A stretch of DNA of 7,059 bases from Bacteroidetes bacterium HGW-Bacteroidetes-12. GTDB lineage: Bacteria; Bacteroidota; Bacteroidia; Flavobacteriales_E; Vicingaceae. The stretch covers positions 1 to 7,059 of the forward strand of contig PHDR01000145.1 in assembly GCA_002841035.1 (NCBI GenBank), written 5' to 3'. Below the pieces are notes generated by a model. It was not told the origin of the DNA, made no database searches, and was given only the letters and a program-made list of their open reading frames with translations. The position numbers were made by a program, and so were the translations under genes. Position 1 is the stretch's first letter. Each line of letters opens with the position of its first letter. Shown in pieces: positions 5,577-7,059 of the stretch.

Positions 5577-6311
5577 CTATTTTGATGCCAATCCATTCAT
5601 TACTGATTGAATAGTAATTGCTAAATTTTGAGTATCATCTTCACTTAATCGAGCATCCGTAATTTGAGCCATTACAAATAAATTATCAATTTCATTATTC
5701 ATATATTTTTTTCGTGCTAATACCACTTCTGCAAGTGTTTCATATTTACCTATAGAATAAATATTATCTTTTAAATTTATTTCAACCACTTGTTCATTAT
5801 CAATAATTTCAAATAACTTATCTACTAATTCTACAGATGTAACAGGAATTGCTAATGTATAGTAATGTTTTAGGCCAGATCGTTGCACTTGTAAAAGATA
5901 GTTGGCTTCAACACTACTAATTAAATCAACTTCTTTTACTTTTTTATTTTCTGCTGTTAAAATCGTGTTTTTATACTGTAAATTTATTGCTTCAGAAACA
6001 GAAATTTCTTCCTGATTATTGAAAGCAATTACAGAAGGATTTTCACAACCAACAGCCTCCAATTTAGTTTTCAAATCCTCCGCATCATTAAATGCAGTGA
6101 ACTTGCCAAATTGAAAAAACTCCTTATCGGCTAAAGTTACTTTTGTTAGGTAATGATATTCGTTAACAATTTCTTTCGTTTTATGAATATCTGAAGCATT
6201 GATTTCTATTTGATAAATCACTCCTTTTGGAAGATTTGGATTTGTCGCTTTTGCAAAAATAGTTGCTATTAGAAAAGCTATTAGGACTGAATTTTGGGCT
6301 AATGTTTTCAT
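5577..6311 (-). CDS. Exported protein with two SPOR-like repeats, function unknown
   Basis: A 244-residue protein. Residues 1-22 look like a Sec signal peptide (MKT start, hydrophobic VLIAFLIATIFA, cleavage probably near AKA-T), with no lipobox Cys, so it is likely periplasmic or secreted. The mature part shows two related halves, each with the SPOR-type pattern of a first strand, a helix, a strand ending F/YxxGKF/Y, an acidic helix and a final strand. Repeat 1 is about 31-108 (VIYQIEIN ... FFQFGKFTAFNDAEDLKTKL ... PSVIAFNN). Repeat 2 is about 149-218 (HYYTLAIP ... IYSIGKYETLAEVVLARK ... LFVMAQI). True SPOR domains bind denuded peptidoglycan glycans; whether these degenerate copies do is not shown. 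The assignment rests on pattern similarity only. It is a single gene convergent with groEL. The ATG at 6311 is chosen because it gives a complete signal peptide. Confidence 0.7.
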   Translation of the reverse strand: MKTLAQNSVLIAFLIATIFAKATNPNLPKGVIYQIEINASDIHKTKEIVNEYHYLTKVTLADKEFFQFGKFTAFNDAEDLKTKLEAVGCENPSVIAFNNQEEISVSEAINLQYKNTILTAENKKVKEVDLISSVEANYLLQVQRSGLKHYYTLAIPVTSVELVDKLFEIIDNEQVVEINLKDNIYSIGKYETLAEVVLARKKYMNNEIDNLFVMAQITDARLSEDDTQNLAITIQSVMNGLASK

Positions 6312-6440
6312 GGCGTTTTAGTTTTAGAGGTTTATAATTTATTGTTAAATTTTAAACATTTTTTATTTGTTGTGTTATATTTATACCAAAACACATGTGG
6401 AAAAGTTACAGGCAAATTGAAATAAAATAAAAAAAGAAAT

Positions 6441-6474
6441 TATATTTTGATTTAAGTTGTTATATCAAAATATA
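6441..6474 (-). terminator. AT-rich hairpin, possible terminator of the right-edge gene
   Basis: An 11-base perfect inverted repeat (TATATTTTGAT at 6441-6451 with ATCAAAATATA at 6464-6474) has a 12-base loop. On the - strand it is followed by ATTTC and T7. It lies 48 bases beyond the stop at 6522. The stem has only one G-C pair, so it would be a weak terminator. The remaining bases of the 6312-6521 gap are AT-rich, with no exact -7 box found for the SPOR-repeat gene. Confidence 0.4.
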
Positions 6475-6521
6475 TTATACCAAAAAAGAAAAAAATTAAA
6501 ATATAAACAAAACAGAATGAT

Positions 6522-7016
6522 TTATGTTTTTTGTTTTTTCTTTTTAGCAGCAGGAAATAAAATGTTGTTTAGAATAAGACGGTATCCAGCAGAATTTGGG
6601 TGTAAGTTTAAGTCTGTTGGCGGGTCTCCCACTTTGTGTTGGTAATCTTCTGGGTCGTGACCGCTATAAAAAGTCCAAGTACCTTTTCCCATAGTGCCAT
6701 GTATATAACGAGCAATGTTGAGCGATTTATTTTCTCCCATTATCAACACATCTTTTTTAATGTATTGTTTATTAAAGGAAGTAGTTTGTCCATAGAATCC
6801 TTTAATTAATTGTTTATGATTTTGGCAAAGCATGGTTGGTACAATATCCCATTTAGCCGAAAAATCAAAAAGTGTGAAATTATCAAGATTTTGAGGTGTG
6901 GAAACATGAACAGGAACTGTAGCATCAATAGTAGAAAACTCATATTCATAAGGATTTGTTTTCAACGTAAAATCAGTAAAGGCAAATGTTTTGCTATAAT
7001 CTAATTTTGATGATAG
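6522..7016 (-). CDS. C-terminal fragment of a flavobacterial conserved protein (labelled 'asparagine synthetase B'), interrupted by TGA
   Basis: The frame gives 164 residues after a TGA at 7017-7019. It reads SSKLDYSKTFAFTDFTL, then a middle part with FSAKWDIVPTMLCQNHKQLIKG and GQTTSFN, then GENKSLNIARYIHGTMGKG, TFYSGHDPEDYQHKVGDPPTDL, and a tail GYRLILNNILFPAAKKKKQKT. From memory, this matches the C-terminal end of a protein of roughly 400 residues, common in flavobacteria and usually labelled 'asparagine synthetase B'. That name is doubtful: I see no PPi-loop or other AsnB motif here, and the function is unknown. The GHDPED segment recalls ThuA/amidotransferase-like folds. The only start codon near the conserved block is TTG at 6965, inside it, so this is a fragment and not a complete short gene. 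It could be a decayed gene, a rearrangement point or a sequence error. Confidence 0.68.
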   Translation of the reverse strand, partial: LSSKLDYSKTFAFTDFTLKTNPYEYEFSTIDATVPVHVSTPQNLDNFTLFDFSAKWDIVPTMLCQNHKQLIKGFYGQTTSFNKQYIKKDVLIMGENKSLNIARYIHGTMGKGTWTFYSGHDPEDYQHKVGDPPTDLNLHPNSAGYRLILNNILFPAAKKKKQKT

Positions 7017-7059
7017 TCAATTTGCTACTATGCCTATAGGAACAGACTTTGATACAAAT

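Noticed and set aside
5260..5596. Two - strand frames opposite the groEL tail and terminator
   Set aside because: The proline/histidine-rich product is the reverse reading of the Gly-Met repeat. GroEL is clearly the real gene.
6457..7004. + strand frames opposite the right-edge gene (6457-6645, 6810-7004)
   Set aside because: They lie mostly over the conserved - strand coding block and show no motif of their own.
7017..7019. TGA read as selenocysteine or tryptophan
   Set aside because: No SECIS-like hairpin is evident beside it, Trp is encoded by TGG throughout the window, and no other gene contains an internal TGA.
1..7059. CRISPR array, insertion sequence, tRNA/rRNA, phage or defence genes
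   Set aside because: No regular repeats with spacers, no transposase motifs, no terminal inverted repeats with target duplications, and no tRNA-like clover-leaf or rRNA sequence were seen.

Overview
The window looks like chromosome from a member of the Bacteroidota, most likely a flavobacterium-like organism. The DNA is clearly AT-rich. Genes lack Shine-Dalgarno sites. At least one promoter matches the Bacteroidota -33 TTG / -7 TAnnTTTG form. The first reading frame ends in a type IX secretion sorting domain, and the last belongs to a conserved protein family I associate with flavobacteria.

Layout. (1) Bases 2-196 are the 3' end of a + strand gene for a secreted T9SS cargo protein, closed by a perfect-palindrome terminator. 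(2) Bases 309-2179 hold a + strand pair that overlaps by one base: an M20 dipeptidase and a small LEA14-like lipoprotein. (3) Converging on them from the - strand are a TrmH/SpoU RNA 2'-O-methyltransferase (2184-2855) and, upstream of it, an HU DNA-binding protein (2925-3197), with a terminator between the two. (4) A 319-base divergent control region (3198-3516) separates HU from the groES-groEL operon (3517-5503). It carries a good HU promoter and an atypical candidate groESL promoter. (5) A second perfect-palindrome terminator lies between groEL and a convergent exported protein with two SPOR-like repeats (5577-6311). (6) At the right edge is the C-terminal part of a protein family usually labelled 'asparagine synthetase B' in flavobacteria. 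Its frame is interrupted by a TGA at 7017-7019.

Most of this is housekeeping: protein folding (GroES/GroEL), nucleoid organisation (HU), RNA modification (TrmH) and peptide turnover (M20). I found no CRISPR array, mobile element, phage gene, toxin-antitoxin pair, defence system, tRNA or rRNA, and no convincing new multi-gene system. The points most worth a second look are the broken gene at the right edge, the unusual sequence upstream of groES, and the SPOR-repeat protein of unknown role.
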